From: Clostridia bacterium
GTDB taxonomy: Bacteria; Bacillota; Clostridia; Christensenellales; Aristaeellaceae
Direction: 5' to 3'
Length of the DNA: 41,409 nucleotides
Assembly (NCBI GenBank): GCA_017550035.1
Contig: JAFYLS010000066.1
Location: forward strand, 1 to 41,409
This document shows positions 1 to 7,622 of this stretch, one piece after another. The stretch's first letter is position 1; each line of letters starts with the position of its first letter. Below the pieces are notes generated by a model. The model saw nothing but the letters and a program-made list of their open reading frames with translations. It had not been told where the DNA came from and did no database searches. The position numbers and the translations under genes are program-made.

Positions 1-44
1 CGCGCACCTATCCCATCGTCATTGCCAAGAAGATGACCGTGTGA
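1..44 (+). CDS. 3' end of an upstream gene, possibly glgD/glgC
   Basis: The third forward frame is open from the window edge and ends at TGA 42-44, coding for RTYPIVIAKKMTV. A short beta-strand/turn of this kind (YPIVI followed by a basic turn) fits the C-terminal left-handed beta-helix of glucose-1-phosphate adenylyltransferase subunits, and glgD or glgC is the usual neighbour upstream of glgA in Clostridia. The fragment is too short for a firm assignment, so the identity rests mainly on context. It is followed at once by a terminator hairpin. Confidence 0.45.
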   Translation, partial: RTYPIVIAKKMTV

Positions 45-50
45 TACAAT
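22..50 (+). promoter_or_regulatory. glgA promoter nested in the end of the upstream gene
   Basis: TTGCCA (22-27) and TACAAT (45-50) are 17 bp apart, with a TG one base before the -10 (extended -10). The predicted start near 57 lies inside the 5' arm of the hairpin at 53-78. Transcripts from this promoter would therefore lack most of that arm and escape termination. Confidence 0.6.
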
Positions 51-52
51 AA

Positions 53-87
53 GGGGCCCTGAAATCTTTTCGGGCCCCATTCTTTTT
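53..87 (+). terminator. Rho-independent terminator upstream of glgA
   Basis: GGGGCCC (53-59) pairs with GGGCCCC (72-78) around a 12-nt loop and is followed by a T-rich tract (80-87). It ends directly against the glgA ribosome binding site at 89-94. It would stop transcripts coming from the upstream gene. Confidence 0.75.
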
Positions 88-100
88 CGAGGTGATTGTT

Positions 101-1768
101 ATGAAAATTTTGTTTGCCGCCTCCGAATGCGTGCCATTCATTAAGACCGGCGGCCTTGCTGACGTGGCAGGCGCTCTGTCCACCGTGCTTGCGCAGATGG
201 GTCATGACGTGCGCGTCATGCTGCCCATGTATACGTCCATCAAGGAACAGTACGTGAAGGATGCCCGCCACGTACTGGATTTTGAAGTGGATCTAGGCTG
301 GCGCAAGCAGTACTGCGGCATCGAAGAAGTGAAGCTGAACGGCGTTACCTTCTACCTGATCGACAACAAGTACTATTTCGGCCGCGATTACATTTACGGC
401 ATGGGCGGCGATGAATACGAACGCTTCGGCTTCTTCAGCCGTGCCATTTTGAACGCGCTGCCTCTGCTGGATTTCCAGCCCGAAATTCTGCACTGCAACG
501 ACTGGCAGACCGGTATGGTGCCCGCCCTGCTGAAGATCCAGTATCAGCACCTGCCTTTCTTCGCCCCCATTAAAACCATCTTCACCATCCACAACCTGCA
601 GTATCAGGGCGTATTCCCCATTCCGCAGGTGAAGGATATTCTGAGCCTGGGCGACAGCCTGTTTACCGAAGACAAGCTGGAATGCTACGGCTGCGCCAAC
701 TTCCTCAAGGCCGGTCTGGTTTATGCTGATGAACTGACCACCGTTTCTCCCAGCTATGCGGAAGAAATTCAGACCGCCTACTACGGCGAACACATGGACG
801 GTCTCCTCCGCGCCCGCAAGGAGCATCTTTCCGGCGTGCTCAACGGCATTGACGTGGAAGAATACAATCCTGCCGATGACAAGTTCATTCCCGCCCACTT
901 TACCGCCCAGGATATGAGCGGCAAGGCGCAGTGCAAGCGCATGCTGCAGGAAGAGTTGGGTCTGAACATCGATCCCAACAAGCCCCTGATCGGTATGATC
1001 GGCCGCCTGAGCAATCAGAAGGGTCTGGACCTGGTGGACCACATCATCACCGATCTGATGAACGAAGACGTTCAGCTGGTGGTACTGGGCATGGGCGAAC
1101 CCAAATATGTGAACCTGTTCAGCTGGGCCGAACAGCGCTATCCCGGCAACGTGGTGGCCCGCTTCAAGCTGGATTTGGAACTGGCGCACCGCATCTATGC
1201 CGGCGCCGATATGTTCCTGATGCCCTCTCAGTTTGAACCCTGCGGTCTGGCTCAGATGATGGCGCTGCGTTACGGTACCATCCCGATCGTCCGTGAAACC
1301 GGCGGTCTTAGAGACACCGTGCTCTCCTACAACGAGTATAACGATGCCGGCAACGGCTTCAGCTTCTTCAACTACAACGCCCATGACATGCTCTTCACCA
1401 TCCGCCGTGCGGTGAACTACTACCGCCACAACAAGCCCCTGTGGGAAAAGCTGATGAAGCGCGGTATGGAAGGCGATTACTCCTGGACCCACAGTGCTCA
1501 GGTGTATGTAGCCCTGTACGAAAGCATTCTGCCCAAGGTTCCCAAGCAGGAAGCGCCCGTCGAAGAAAAAGTTGAAGAAAAGCTGGAAGAACAGCCCAAG
1601 GCTGCCAAAAAAGCGCCTGCTAAGAAAAAGGCACCCGCCAAGAAGGCTGTGAAGGCCGAAGAAGCGCCTGCGGAAGAAAAGCCCGCAGCTGCGAAAAAGG
1701 CGCCTGCCAAGAAGAAGGCCCCTGCCAAGAAAAAGGCTGAAACCGAAGAAGCACCCAAGGCCGAATAA
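101..1768 (+). CDS. glgA: Glycogen synthase (ADP-glucose type) with Lys/Ala/Pro/Glu tail
   Basis: Transfers glucose from ADP-glucose to the growing alpha-1,4-glucan in the cytoplasm. It is a GT5 family enzyme of two Rossmann domains. The N-terminal KTGGLADV motif starts at Lys15, the ADP-glucose contact, and the C-terminal lobe has FEPCGL near residue 379 followed by the ETGGL loop. ATG 101 is preferred over an in-frame GTG at 92 because GAGGTG (89-94) sits six bases ahead of it. The catalytic core ends near residue 477, the usual family length. Residues 478-555 are an added low-complexity tail made of acidic stretches and two copies of an AKKAPAKKKAPAKK-like block, resembling histone H1 or AlgP tails. 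The function of the tail is unknown. It may bind nucleic acid, polyphosphate or other polyanions, but that is inference. Confidence 0.95.
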   Translation: MKILFAASECVPFIKTGGLADVAGALSTVLAQMGHDVRVMLPMYTSIKEQYVKDARHVLDFEVDLGWRKQYCGIEEVKLNGVTFYLIDNKYYFGRDYIYGMGGDEYERFGFFSRAILNALPLLDFQPEILHCNDWQTGMVPALLKIQYQHLPFFAPIKTIFTIHNLQYQGVFPIPQVKDILSLGDSLFTEDKLECYGCANFLKAGLVYADELTTVSPSYAEEIQTAYYGEHMDGLLRARKEHLSGVLNGIDVEEYNPADDKFIPAHFTAQDMSGKAQCKRMLQEELGLNIDPNKPLIGMIGRLSNQKGLDLVDHIITDLMNEDVQLVVLGMGEPKYVNLFSWAEQRYPGNVVARFKLDLELAHRIYAGADMFLMPSQFEPCGLAQMMALRYGTIPIVRETGGLRDTVLSYNEYNDAGNGFSFFNYNAHDMLFTIRRAVNYYRHNKPLWEKLMKRGMEGDYSWTHSAQVYVALYESILPKVPKQEAPVEEKVEEKLEEQPKAAKKAPAKKKAPAKKAVKAEEAPAEEKPAAAKKAPAKKKAPAKKKAETEEAPKAE

Positions 1769-1789
1769 ATAACAGAAGCTCCCATCTTG

Positions 1790-1817
1790 CCTCCCGTCCT
1801 GTGACGGGAGGTTTTTT
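1790..1817 (+). terminator. Terminator of glgA
   Basis: CCTCCCGTC (1790-1798) pairs with GACGGGAGG (1803-1811) around a 4-nt loop, followed by six Ts (1812-1817). It lies 21 bases after the glgA stop codon. Confidence 0.9.
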
Positions 1818-1877
1818 GCGCATCAAAAAACGCCGGCAGATGCTTCGTGTTTCTGCCGACGCTGCACAATCCTATTT

Positions 1878-2216
1878 TTACTGTTCGTTCTGTTTCTTGC
1901 TCTTTTCAATGCGGACAGCAGACAAAACGGCATATGCCACTGCCACAGCCATGCATACGCCCGTCCCGGTATACAGCCATTCCCACCCCGTCAGCAACGC
2001 CGTGCTCAGCAGCAAAAAGGCCACCGACAAACACAGAAACACCCATGCCGTCTGGCGGTAATAAGGCTTCTTATCCATGCGCTCCCTTTCTTCCGGGGAT
2101 GCATAAAGGTAAGCGTTGTTCAGCAAAAACCCCTTCTCGCGGAAGGAAAACACTGAAATCACCAGCAAACCTGCCGCGATGAACAACAAAACGCCTGCCA
2201 CGATGATTTCATCCAT
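1878..2216 (-). CDS. Small DUF3784-like membrane protein
   Basis: A 112-residue protein with three hydrophobic segments: one at the N-terminus (about residues 4-24) and two in the C-terminal half. Between them is a short loop with YASPEERERMDKK. This arrangement (membrane helix, a loop around EER/KYDKK, two more helices) fits the DUF3784 group of small Firmicutes membrane proteins, which have no known function. ATG 2216 is chosen because an AAAGGGAGGG ribosome binding site precedes it; frames extending further upstream lack one. The gene converges on glgA, and no clear promoter was found in the 69 bases between it and the ABC-exporter terminator. It may depend on read-through. Confidence 0.7.
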   Translation of the reverse strand: MDEIIVAGVLLFIAAGLLVISVFSFREKGFLLNNAYLYASPEERERMDKKPYYRQTAWVFLCLSVAFLLLSTALLTGWEWLYTGTGVCMAVAVAYAVLSAVRIEKSKKQNEQ

Positions 2217-2279
2217 TACGCTCCCTCCCTTTGCAATCCATCTGTTCCCAAAGCAGATTATACCACACATCATTTCATC

Positions 2280-2310
2280 AAAAAACCCCGGCATCTGAGA
2301 TGCCGGGGCA
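2280..2310 (-). terminator. Terminator of the ABC exporter operon
   Basis: Read on the minus strand, CCCCGGCAT and ATGCCGGGG arms (2286-2294 / 2300-2308) close a small loop and are followed by a T run (2285-2280). It lies just after the stop codon of the second exporter gene. Confidence 0.88.
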
Positions 2311-2322
2311 TTTTGCAAACTC

Positions 2323-4116
2323 TTACTTGGCAAACTGGGCGTCGTACATTTCGCGGTAGAAACCGCCCATTTTCATCAGTTCCTTATGGGTGCCGCGTTC
2401 CACCACGTCGCCGTCCTTCACCACCAGGATCAGGTCTGCATGCTGGATGGTGGAAAGGCGGTGCGCCACCACAAAGCAGGTCTTATCGCGCATCAGACGG
2501 CGCATAGCCTGCTGGATATGCACTTCGGTACGGGTATCCACGTTGCTGGTAGCTTCGTCCAGAATGAGCATGCGTGCATCTACCAGCATGGCGCGGGCGA
2601 TGGTCAAAAGCTGTTTCTGGCCCTTGGAAATGTTGGTACCGTCATCCGTCAACACGGTGTCGTAACCGTCCGGCAGGCTCATGATGTAGTTATGGATGCG
2701 GGCAGCCTTGGCTGCTTCTTCCACCTCTTCGCGGGTGGCGCCGGGACGGGCATAAGCAATGTTGTCGTAAATGCTGCCGGAGAACAGCCACGTATCCTGC
2801 AGCACCATGGAATACGCACGGCGCAGGCTCTGACGGGTCATGTCATCCACGTTTTTGCCATCCACCGTCATGCGGCCGGAATCAATGTCATAAAAGCGCA
2901 TGAGCAGATTGATGAGCGTGGTTTTGCCGGCGCCGGTGGGACCTACGATGGCGATCATGGCGCCCTTGCGGGCTTCAAAGGACAGTTTCTTCAGAATCGG
3001 CTTGTTCTTTTCATAACCAAAGGACACTTCCTGCATGGCTACGTGACCTTCTGCCTGGTGCAGAGGTTCAGCATGTTCCGCATCTCGGGGTTCAAGCGGC
3101 TCATCCAGCAGATTGAACACGCGGTCCGCAGCCGCCAAAGCACTCTGCAAATCGCCGTAAATATTTGCAATTTCGTTGATGGGGCCGGAGAACTTGCGGG
3201 AATACTGTACAAAAGCGGAAATATCACCCAGCGTCAGGCCGCCTGCCATGTACTGCAAAGCGCCGAAAACGCTGACCAGTGCAATGGACAAGTTGTTGAT
3301 GAAATTCACAGAGGGACCCATCATGCTGGAATAATATTCGCTTCGGTAGTAAGCATCCGCCACTTCGTTGTTGACGATATCCAGTTTGTCCAGCGTATTT
3401 TCTTCCTGATGGTACGCCTTCAGCGTCTTCATGCCGGTGATCATTTCTTCGGAGAAGTCGTTGAGTTCGCCCATCTTCTTGCTGCGCTTTTTGAACAGCG
3501 GCTGCGTATGGCGGGTGATAAAGGCCGTCAGCGCCACGCTCAGCGGAATGGTAAAGAGGAAGATCAATACCAGAGAGGGCGCGATGGACAGCATCATGAT
3601 GAGTGAACCGGTCAAGGTGATGATACTGGTCAGAATGCTGATCACGTCGCTGGAAAGCGAGGTATTGATGGTATCCGTATCGTAGAAAATACGGCTGATG
3701 ATATCGCCGATGGGGTGGGTATCCACATATTTGACAGGCATATCCGAAATGCGTTCAAACATATCGCGGCGCATTTTCAGGGTGATCCTGCGGGAAATAT
3801 GCACCATCAAAATGGCCAGCAGATAGGACATAACAGAGGAACCCAGGTAGAACAACAGCATCAGAAATGCATAATGTCCCACCCCTGCAAAATCCACGCC
3901 GCCCTCTGCCGTGATGCAGTCGATAGCCGCGCCGGAAAGCGCGGGACCGATCATGGCAAACACGTTGCTGAGCACCGTCAGCGCAAAGGCCAGAAGCAGC
4001 AGCCATTTAAAGCTCAGCATATAGCGCATCAGGCGCAGGAAAGCTTTTTTCTTGTCCGCAGGCCGGTCAAAATTGTTGTGACGGCCGCCGGGACCGCGGC
4101 GGTTACCCATTTGCAT
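2323..4116 (-). CDS. ABC exporter half-transporter, catalytically competent subunit
   Basis: A 597-residue fused membrane and nucleotide-binding (NBD) subunit of a type IV (MsbA-like) exporter, with an N-terminal six-helix domain after a glycine/arginine-rich leader. The NBD has Walker A GPTGAGKTT (about residue 392), signature SKGQ (about 498), Walker B LILDEATSNVD with catalytic Glu (about 520) and switch His in VAHRLS (about 550). The signature deviates from LSGGQ, as in the second subunits of BmrC/BmrD- or TM287/288-type heterodimers, so it should contribute to the degenerate ATP site. ATG 4116 follows GGAGGTGA and overlaps the end of the upstream gene by 14 bases, which implies translational coupling. 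The substrate is unknown; drugs, lipids or peptides are all possible. Confidence 0.92.
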   Translation of the reverse strand: MQMGNRRGPGGRHNNFDRPADKKKAFLRLMRYMLSFKWLLLLAFALTVLSNVFAMIGPALSGAAIDCITAEGGVDFAGVGHYAFLMLLFYLGSSVMSYLLAILMVHISRRITLKMRRDMFERISDMPVKYVDTHPIGDIISRIFYDTDTINTSLSSDVISILTSIITLTGSLIMMLSIAPSLVLIFLFTIPLSVALTAFITRHTQPLFKKRSKKMGELNDFSEEMITGMKTLKAYHQEENTLDKLDIVNNEVADAYYRSEYYSSMMGPSVNFINNLSIALVSVFGALQYMAGGLTLGDISAFVQYSRKFSGPINEIANIYGDLQSALAAADRVFNLLDEPLEPRDAEHAEPLHQAEGHVAMQEVSFGYEKNKPILKKLSFEARKGAMIAIVGPTGAGKTTLINLLMRFYDIDSGRMTVDGKNVDDMTRQSLRRAYSMVLQDTWLFSGSIYDNIAYARPGATREEVEEAAKAARIHNYIMSLPDGYDTVLTDDGTNISKGQKQLLTIARAMLVDARMLILDEATSNVDTRTEVHIQQAMRRLMRDKTCFVVAHRLSTIQHADLILVVKDGDVVERGTHKELMKMGGFYREMYDAQFAK

Positions 4117-5824
4117 GCTCGTCACCTCCCAGCTGCAGCGCGGCAATTTCGCGGTAAAGTTCGCAGTTTTCCATCAGTTCTTCATGGGTGCCAAGGCCCT
4201 TCATTTCGCCATCCTCCAGCACCAGTATCACGTCGCAGTGCATAATGGCGCTGATGCGCTGGGCAATCATGACGGTAGCGGTATTGCGGTATTCTTCACG
4301 CAGTGCACGGCGCAATGCAGCTTCCGTACGGAAGTCCAGCGCGCTGCTGGCATCATCCAGAATAAGAAGTTCGGGCGTACCCGCTAAAGCGCGGGAAACC
4401 AGCATGCGCTGCTGCTGACCGCCGGAGAAGTTGTGGCCGCGGGAAACCACTTCACTGCCCACGCCGCCTTTTTCTTCCACAAACATGGCGGCCTGCGCAT
4501 CCTTCAGCGCTTTTTCCACTTCTTCCATGCTGATCTCGCGGCCCAGCTTCACGTTTTCTTCAATGGTGCCGCGGAACAGGGCGTCGTTCTGGAACACCAC
4601 GCCAAATTTGCGTCTGAGTTCGCCAAGGGGAATATCACGTACGTCCACGCCGTCAATGCGGATACTTCCTTCATCCACGTCATACAAACGCATCAGCAGC
4701 TTGACCAGCGTGCTCTTACCGGAACCCGTGGGCCCCAGAATGCCCAGATGCTGGCCCTTGCCCAAACGGAAGGAAATCTTCTGCACATCGGGCATTTTTT
4801 TGTTGTAGGAGAACGTTACGTTTTCAAACTCCACCTTGGGCGCTTTCATATCAGGTGTCTGAGGGGCTTTGGCATCCTGTTCGGTTTCGCCGTGCATCAC
4901 TTCGTCGATACGGCGGGCAGAGGCCAAGGCCTTGGAATACATGGTCAGAATACGGGTGATGGTGAGCATGGCGTTTAGAATGATGGTGAAATAGGAAAGA
5001 AACGCCACGATGTTACCGGGCTGACTCAGTCCGGTATGCACGCGCTTTGCACCCACATACACCACCAGCACCAGACCCATATTGAGCAGGAACTGCATGG
5101 TGGGCGAGTTGATGGACATAATGGCTGCCGCATGAGTTTCGGAGGATGCCACCTGTTCGTTCACCTTGCGGAAACGGGCCTTTTCATCCTCGGTTTTGAC
5201 CAGTGCCTTGATAATGCGGGCGCCGGTCATGTTTTCACGCACGATGCGCACCAGGTTATCCACATGCTCCTGCAGTTTGGCATAGAGCGGCACGCCCTTC
5301 TTGGAAATAAAGAACACAATCAGTACCATAAAGGGCATCAGCGCAATCATCAGCAGCGAAAGAGCTGCATCCAGAGAAAGCGTGATCAAAATACCGCCCA
5401 GCAACAGAATGGGGGCACGGATGCCGATACGCTGCATCATCCCCACCATGCGGTATACATAGAAAGTATCCGTGGTCATGCGGGAAATGAGGCTGGGCAC
5501 GGTGAAGCGGTCAATCTCCCGGCTGGTCAGGCCCATGATGTGCTTGAACAGGTCATGGCGAAGCGTACGCACAGAGTCTCTAGACACAGAGGCTGCCACC
5601 CGGTTAGCCGTCACATTGCCAAGCCACGCAAGCAGCGCGCACAAAACCATCAGCCCGCCGTACAGGTACACTTTTCCTGCATCCTGAAGGGGTATAATGT
5701 CATCCAGAATCATGGCCAGAATGCTGGGAATAAACAGTTCCACCACCGTTCCCAGGAACTTTGCCGTCATCCCGCCTGCCATGCGCCACAAATAAGGCTT
5801 GATATATTTAATAATCAGCTGCAA
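4103..5824 (-). CDS. ABC exporter half-transporter, degenerate-site subunit
   Basis: A 573-residue membrane plus NBD subunit that pairs with the downstream gene. Walker A GPTGSGKST lies near residue 363 and the signature SGGQQQR near 466. In Walker B (LLILDDASSALD, about 490) the catalytic Glu is replaced by Asp, and the switch His is replaced by Gln (IAQRIS, about 520). These are the hallmarks of the non-catalytic subunit of heterodimeric exporters such as TM287 and BmrC. The start is taken as TTG 5824: GGAGG (5832-5836) lies seven bases before it, the reading frame has an ATG only at 5863 without a ribosome binding site, and the protein then begins with the usual short amphipathic elbow (LQLIIKYIKPYLW). 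Confidence 0.92.
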   Translation of the reverse strand: MQLIIKYIKPYLWRMAGGMTAKFLGTVVELFIPSILAMILDDIIPLQDAGKVYLYGGLMVLCALLAWLGNVTANRVAASVSRDSVRTLRHDLFKHIMGLTSREIDRFTVPSLISRMTTDTFYVYRMVGMMQRIGIRAPILLLGGILITLSLDAALSLLMIALMPFMVLIVFFISKKGVPLYAKLQEHVDNLVRIVRENMTGARIIKALVKTEDEKARFRKVNEQVASSETHAAAIMSINSPTMQFLLNMGLVLVVYVGAKRVHTGLSQPGNIVAFLSYFTIILNAMLTITRILTMYSKALASARRIDEVMHGETEQDAKAPQTPDMKAPKVEFENVTFSYNKKMPDVQKISFRLGKGQHLGILGPTGSGKSTLVKLLMRLYDVDEGSIRIDGVDVRDIPLGELRRKFGVVFQNDALFRGTIEENVKLGREISMEEVEKALKDAQAAMFVEEKGGVGSEVVSRGHNFSGGQQQRMLVSRALAGTPELLILDDASSALDFRTEAALRRALREEYRNTATVMIAQRISAIMHCDVILVLEDGEMKGLGTHEELMENCELYREIAALQLGGDEHANG

Positions 5825-5831
5825 AGTATTT

Positions 5832-5836
5832 CCTCC
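5832..5836 (-). promoter_or_regulatory. Ribosome binding site deciding a TTG start
   Basis: GGAGG on the minus strand, seven bases before TTG 5824. It fixes the start of the first exporter gene at a non-ATG codon. Confidence 0.75.
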
Positions 5837-5878
5837 ACCATGCCCGCAGGCACGTATTTTCATACAAATAACAGCAAA

Positions 5879-5907
5879 ATTATACCATATATCCTCACTT
5901 GAATCAA
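5879..5907 (-). promoter_or_regulatory. Promoter of the ABC exporter operon
   Basis: On the minus strand, TTGATT (5907-5902) and TATAAT (5884-5879) are 17 bp apart, with TG one base before the -10. Transcription should start near 5872, about 48 bases before the TTG start. Confidence 0.8.
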
Positions 5908-5980
5908 TCTTACAGGCAGAGCAAAAGTGTCTTCTTTTTGTTCCTCCGAAAGATAAAAACGGAAAAAACAGGAAAAGGAC

Positions 5981-6009
5981 TTTTCTTTCTTGGAATATTG
6001 GGGTATAAT
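5981..6009 (+). promoter_or_regulatory. Probable promoter of the leader / TM1266-type operon
   Basis: A consensus -10 TATAAT lies at 6004-6009. The region 17 bp upstream (TTTTCT, 5981-5986) matches the -35 consensus poorly, so this promoter may need an activator. The predicted start is near 6016. Confidence 0.5.
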
Positions 6010-6015
6010 CCTTTT

Positions 6016-6245
6016 GAACGCAGATGCGTCAAGCCCGAGTGCATGCATGAGGAGGAGAACGCGGCGAAACAATATGCATCCCTTGAGGGAAGGATTTTGT
6101 CCGTTTCGGATACATCCCGCCCGAGAGCGAAAGGAGGCCATCATATCGGCATTTTGGGGGAATTGACGCGCTGTTGTAAGGAATCAAACATTTCCTTGAC
6201 TGCGCTGTTTTTATACCCATTTTGATGAAAAAAAGGATGATTTAT
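6016..6245 (+). promoter_or_regulatory. Structured 5' leader of unknown class
   Basis: About 230 bases separate the -10 element from the next start codon, in a 421-base interval (5825-6245) with no convincing gene. Small hairpins are visible: ACGC/GCGT (6018-6021/6026-6029), CCC/GGG (6080-6082/6087-6089) and TCCG/CGGA (6100-6103/6107-6110). An AAAGGAGG run sits near 6130-6137. One frame is open through most of it (from ATG 6045) but lacks a ribosome binding site, so I do not call it a gene. It did not match TPP, SAM, lysine, glycine, cobalamin, glmS, T-box, purine or c-di-GMP riboswitch cores that I know. It may be an unassigned cis-regulatory RNA. Confidence 0.45.
6168..6212 (+). terminator. 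Attenuator-like hairpin before the TM1266-type gene
   Basis: GCGC (6168-6171) pairs with GCGC (6202-6205), and inside it AAGGAA (6178-6183) pairs with TTCCTT (6192-6197). Five Ts follow (6208-6212), then the ribosome binding site of the regulator gene. The internal loops weaken the stem, so termination is plausible but not certain. Confidence 0.4.
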
Positions 6246-6521
6246 ATGGAAGAACGCATTGGTTTTGTGGGCATCGTGCTGGATGATCTCAGCGCCGCCC
6301 CCAAAGTAAACACCGTCATCTCCCGCTATCAGGATATGGTCACAGGCCGCATCGGCATTCCCGACCATCAGCGCGAAAGCGCCGTGATCGGTCTGATTGT
6401 ATGCGGCAGTCCTGAAAGAGTGGGGCAAATGACCGGGCAGCTGGGCAATATTCCCGGCGTGACCGTCAAATCCGCCCTGACAGGAAAATCCCGTACCCCT
6501 CAAAACAACACACAAGTCTGA
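6246..6521 (+). CDS. TM1266-family iron-only hydrogenase system regulator (putative)
   Basis: A 91-residue protein matching the TM1266 family. It starts MEERIGFVGI, has the middle motif GRIGIP and a second strand segment SAVIGLIVCG, and ends GQLGNIPGVTVKSAL. The family has a ferredoxin-like, NikR/ACT-like fold and is found beside [FeFe]-hydrogenase maturation genes in anaerobes. A regulatory role is assumed, not shown. ATG 6246 is chosen because AAAAGGA (6231-6237) lies eight bases before it; a second ATG at 6225 has no such site. No hydE, hydF or hydG is in the window. The gene follows a long leader and is 14 bases from the binding-protein gene, so the two are probably one operon. Confidence 0.82.
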   Translation: MEERIGFVGIVLDDLSAAPKVNTVISRYQDMVTGRIGIPDHQRESAVIGLIVCGSPERVGQMTGQLGNIPGVTVKSALTGKSRTPQNNTQV

Positions 6522-6535
6522 AAGGATGACTAAAT

Positions 6536-7507
6536 ATGAAAAAGTTTTTGAGCGTGCTGCTGGCAATGGCCATGCTGCTTTCCCTGACTTCTGCGCTGGC
6601 AGAAGAAGTAATCAACGTGGGCACCATCAAGGGCCCCACCGGCATGGCTATGGCCGGCATCATGGAAAACAATGACGGCACGTACGCTTTCACCGTGGCT
6701 GCCGCACCCGAAGAACTGACCGCTAAGATCATCAAAGGCGAAGTGGATATTGCCGCCGTGCCCGCCAATCTGGCTTCCGTGCTCTATAACAAGACCGAAG
6801 GCGAAGTGAAGCTGCTCTCCATCATTTCCCGCAGCATGCTCTACCTGCTGGAAAAGGGCGAAACCATTCAGTCTCCCGCCGATTTGGAAGGCAAAACCAT
6901 TGTGATGGCCGGCCAGGGCTCCACTCCCGAATATGTGCTGAATTACGTACTCAAGCAGAACAACATCAACGCCGCCGTGGAATTCAAGAGCGAACACGCA
7001 GAAGTCATTTCCCTTGCCGCCAGCGATATGGCAGACGTGGTCGTTATTCCCGAACCCAACGTGACTGCCCTGATGCAGAAGGCCCCCGACTTCCGCGTTG
7101 CACTGAACCTGGGCACCTGTTTTGACGAAGCCGCCGCTGCCGCCGGGTATGAAAACGCCCGCCTGTCCATGAGCGCCGTGGTTGTGCGCAATGATCTGCT
7201 GGAAAATAACCCCGAAGCGGTGAAAACATTCCTGACCCAGCTGGAAGAATCCATCCTTTGGGCCACCAGCGAAGAAACCATGCCCGCCTGTGCAGATGCC
7301 ATTGCCAAGCACGGCATCATTCCCGCAGCGCCCGTCGCCCTCAAAGCCCTGCCCAACTGCAACCTGACCTTCGTGCAGGGCGCGGATATGGAAGCGCAGC
7401 TGACCCCCATGCTGCAGGTGCTCTTCGATGAAAATCCCGCTTCCGTGGGCGGCAAACTGCCCGGAGAAGATTTCTGGGTTGTCATGGAAGTTCCCGCTGC
7501 GGAATAA
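6536..7507 (+). CDS. NitT/TauT-like ABC substrate-binding protein, orphan
   Basis: A 323-residue exported protein of the SsuA/ThiY (NMT1-like) periplasmic-binding fold. The signal peptide is residues 1-22 (MKKFLSVLLAMAMLLS, then a small-residue cleavage region ending ALA). The mature domain has the typical GEVDIAAVPANLASVLYN lobe contact and a later FDEAAAAAGYENARLSMSAVVVR segment near the second lobe. There is no lipobox Cys, which is unusual for a Gram-positive binding protein, so it may be released or held by a partner. A terminator follows and no permease or ATPase gene is adjacent. The ligand cannot be told from sequence. Its link to the TM1266-type gene suggests a metal, cofactor precursor or small anion, but this is inference. 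Confidence 0.8.
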   Translation: MKKFLSVLLAMAMLLSLTSALAEEVINVGTIKGPTGMAMAGIMENNDGTYAFTVAAAPEELTAKIIKGEVDIAAVPANLASVLYNKTEGEVKLLSIISRSMLYLLEKGETIQSPADLEGKTIVMAGQGSTPEYVLNYVLKQNNINAAVEFKSEHAEVISLAASDMADVVVIPEPNVTALMQKAPDFRVALNLGTCFDEAAAAAGYENARLSMSAVVVRNDLLENNPEAVKTFLTQLEESILWATSEETMPACADAIAKHGIIPAAPVALKALPNCNLTFVQGADMEAQLTPMLQVLFDENPASVGGKLPGEDFWVVMEVPAAE

Positions 7508-7529
7508 TCTATCCGTCCCCCTGAGGTCC

Positions 7530-7550
7530 GGCCCCGTGCCGGGCCTTTTT
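7530..7550 (+). terminator. Terminator after the binding-protein gene
   Basis: GGCCC (7530-7534) pairs with GGGCC (7541-7545) and is followed by five Ts. The stem is short but very GC-rich. Confidence 0.65.
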
Positions 7551-7562
7551 ACATTTCATCCC

Positions 7563-7591
7563 TTGACAACCCCTAAGATAGACCGTATCAT
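7563..7591 (+). promoter_or_regulatory. Promoter of the secreted hydrolase-like gene
   Basis: TTGACA (7563-7568) and TATCAT (7586-7591) are 17 bp apart. The ATG follows 31 bases after the -10, with GGAGG in between. Confidence 0.75.
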
Positions 7592-7622
7592 TTTGATGAA
7601 TCCCATGATACGGAGGATACCC

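Noticed and set aside
92..100. GTG start for glgA three codons upstream of ATG 101
   Set aside because: It overlaps the ribosome binding site GAGGTG, and the family start MKILF fits ATG 101.
5899..6225. 108-residue plus-strand frame in the leader region
   Set aside because: It begins ahead of the predicted promoter, has no ribosome binding site at any ATG and no recognisable domain. The base pattern reads as structured leader.
6016..6245. Leader as TPP riboswitch, given a ThiY-like downstream gene
   Set aside because: The TPP core (CUGAGA and the GGGUGC-type pairing) is not present. I also could not fit glmS, lysine, cobalamin or T-box cores.
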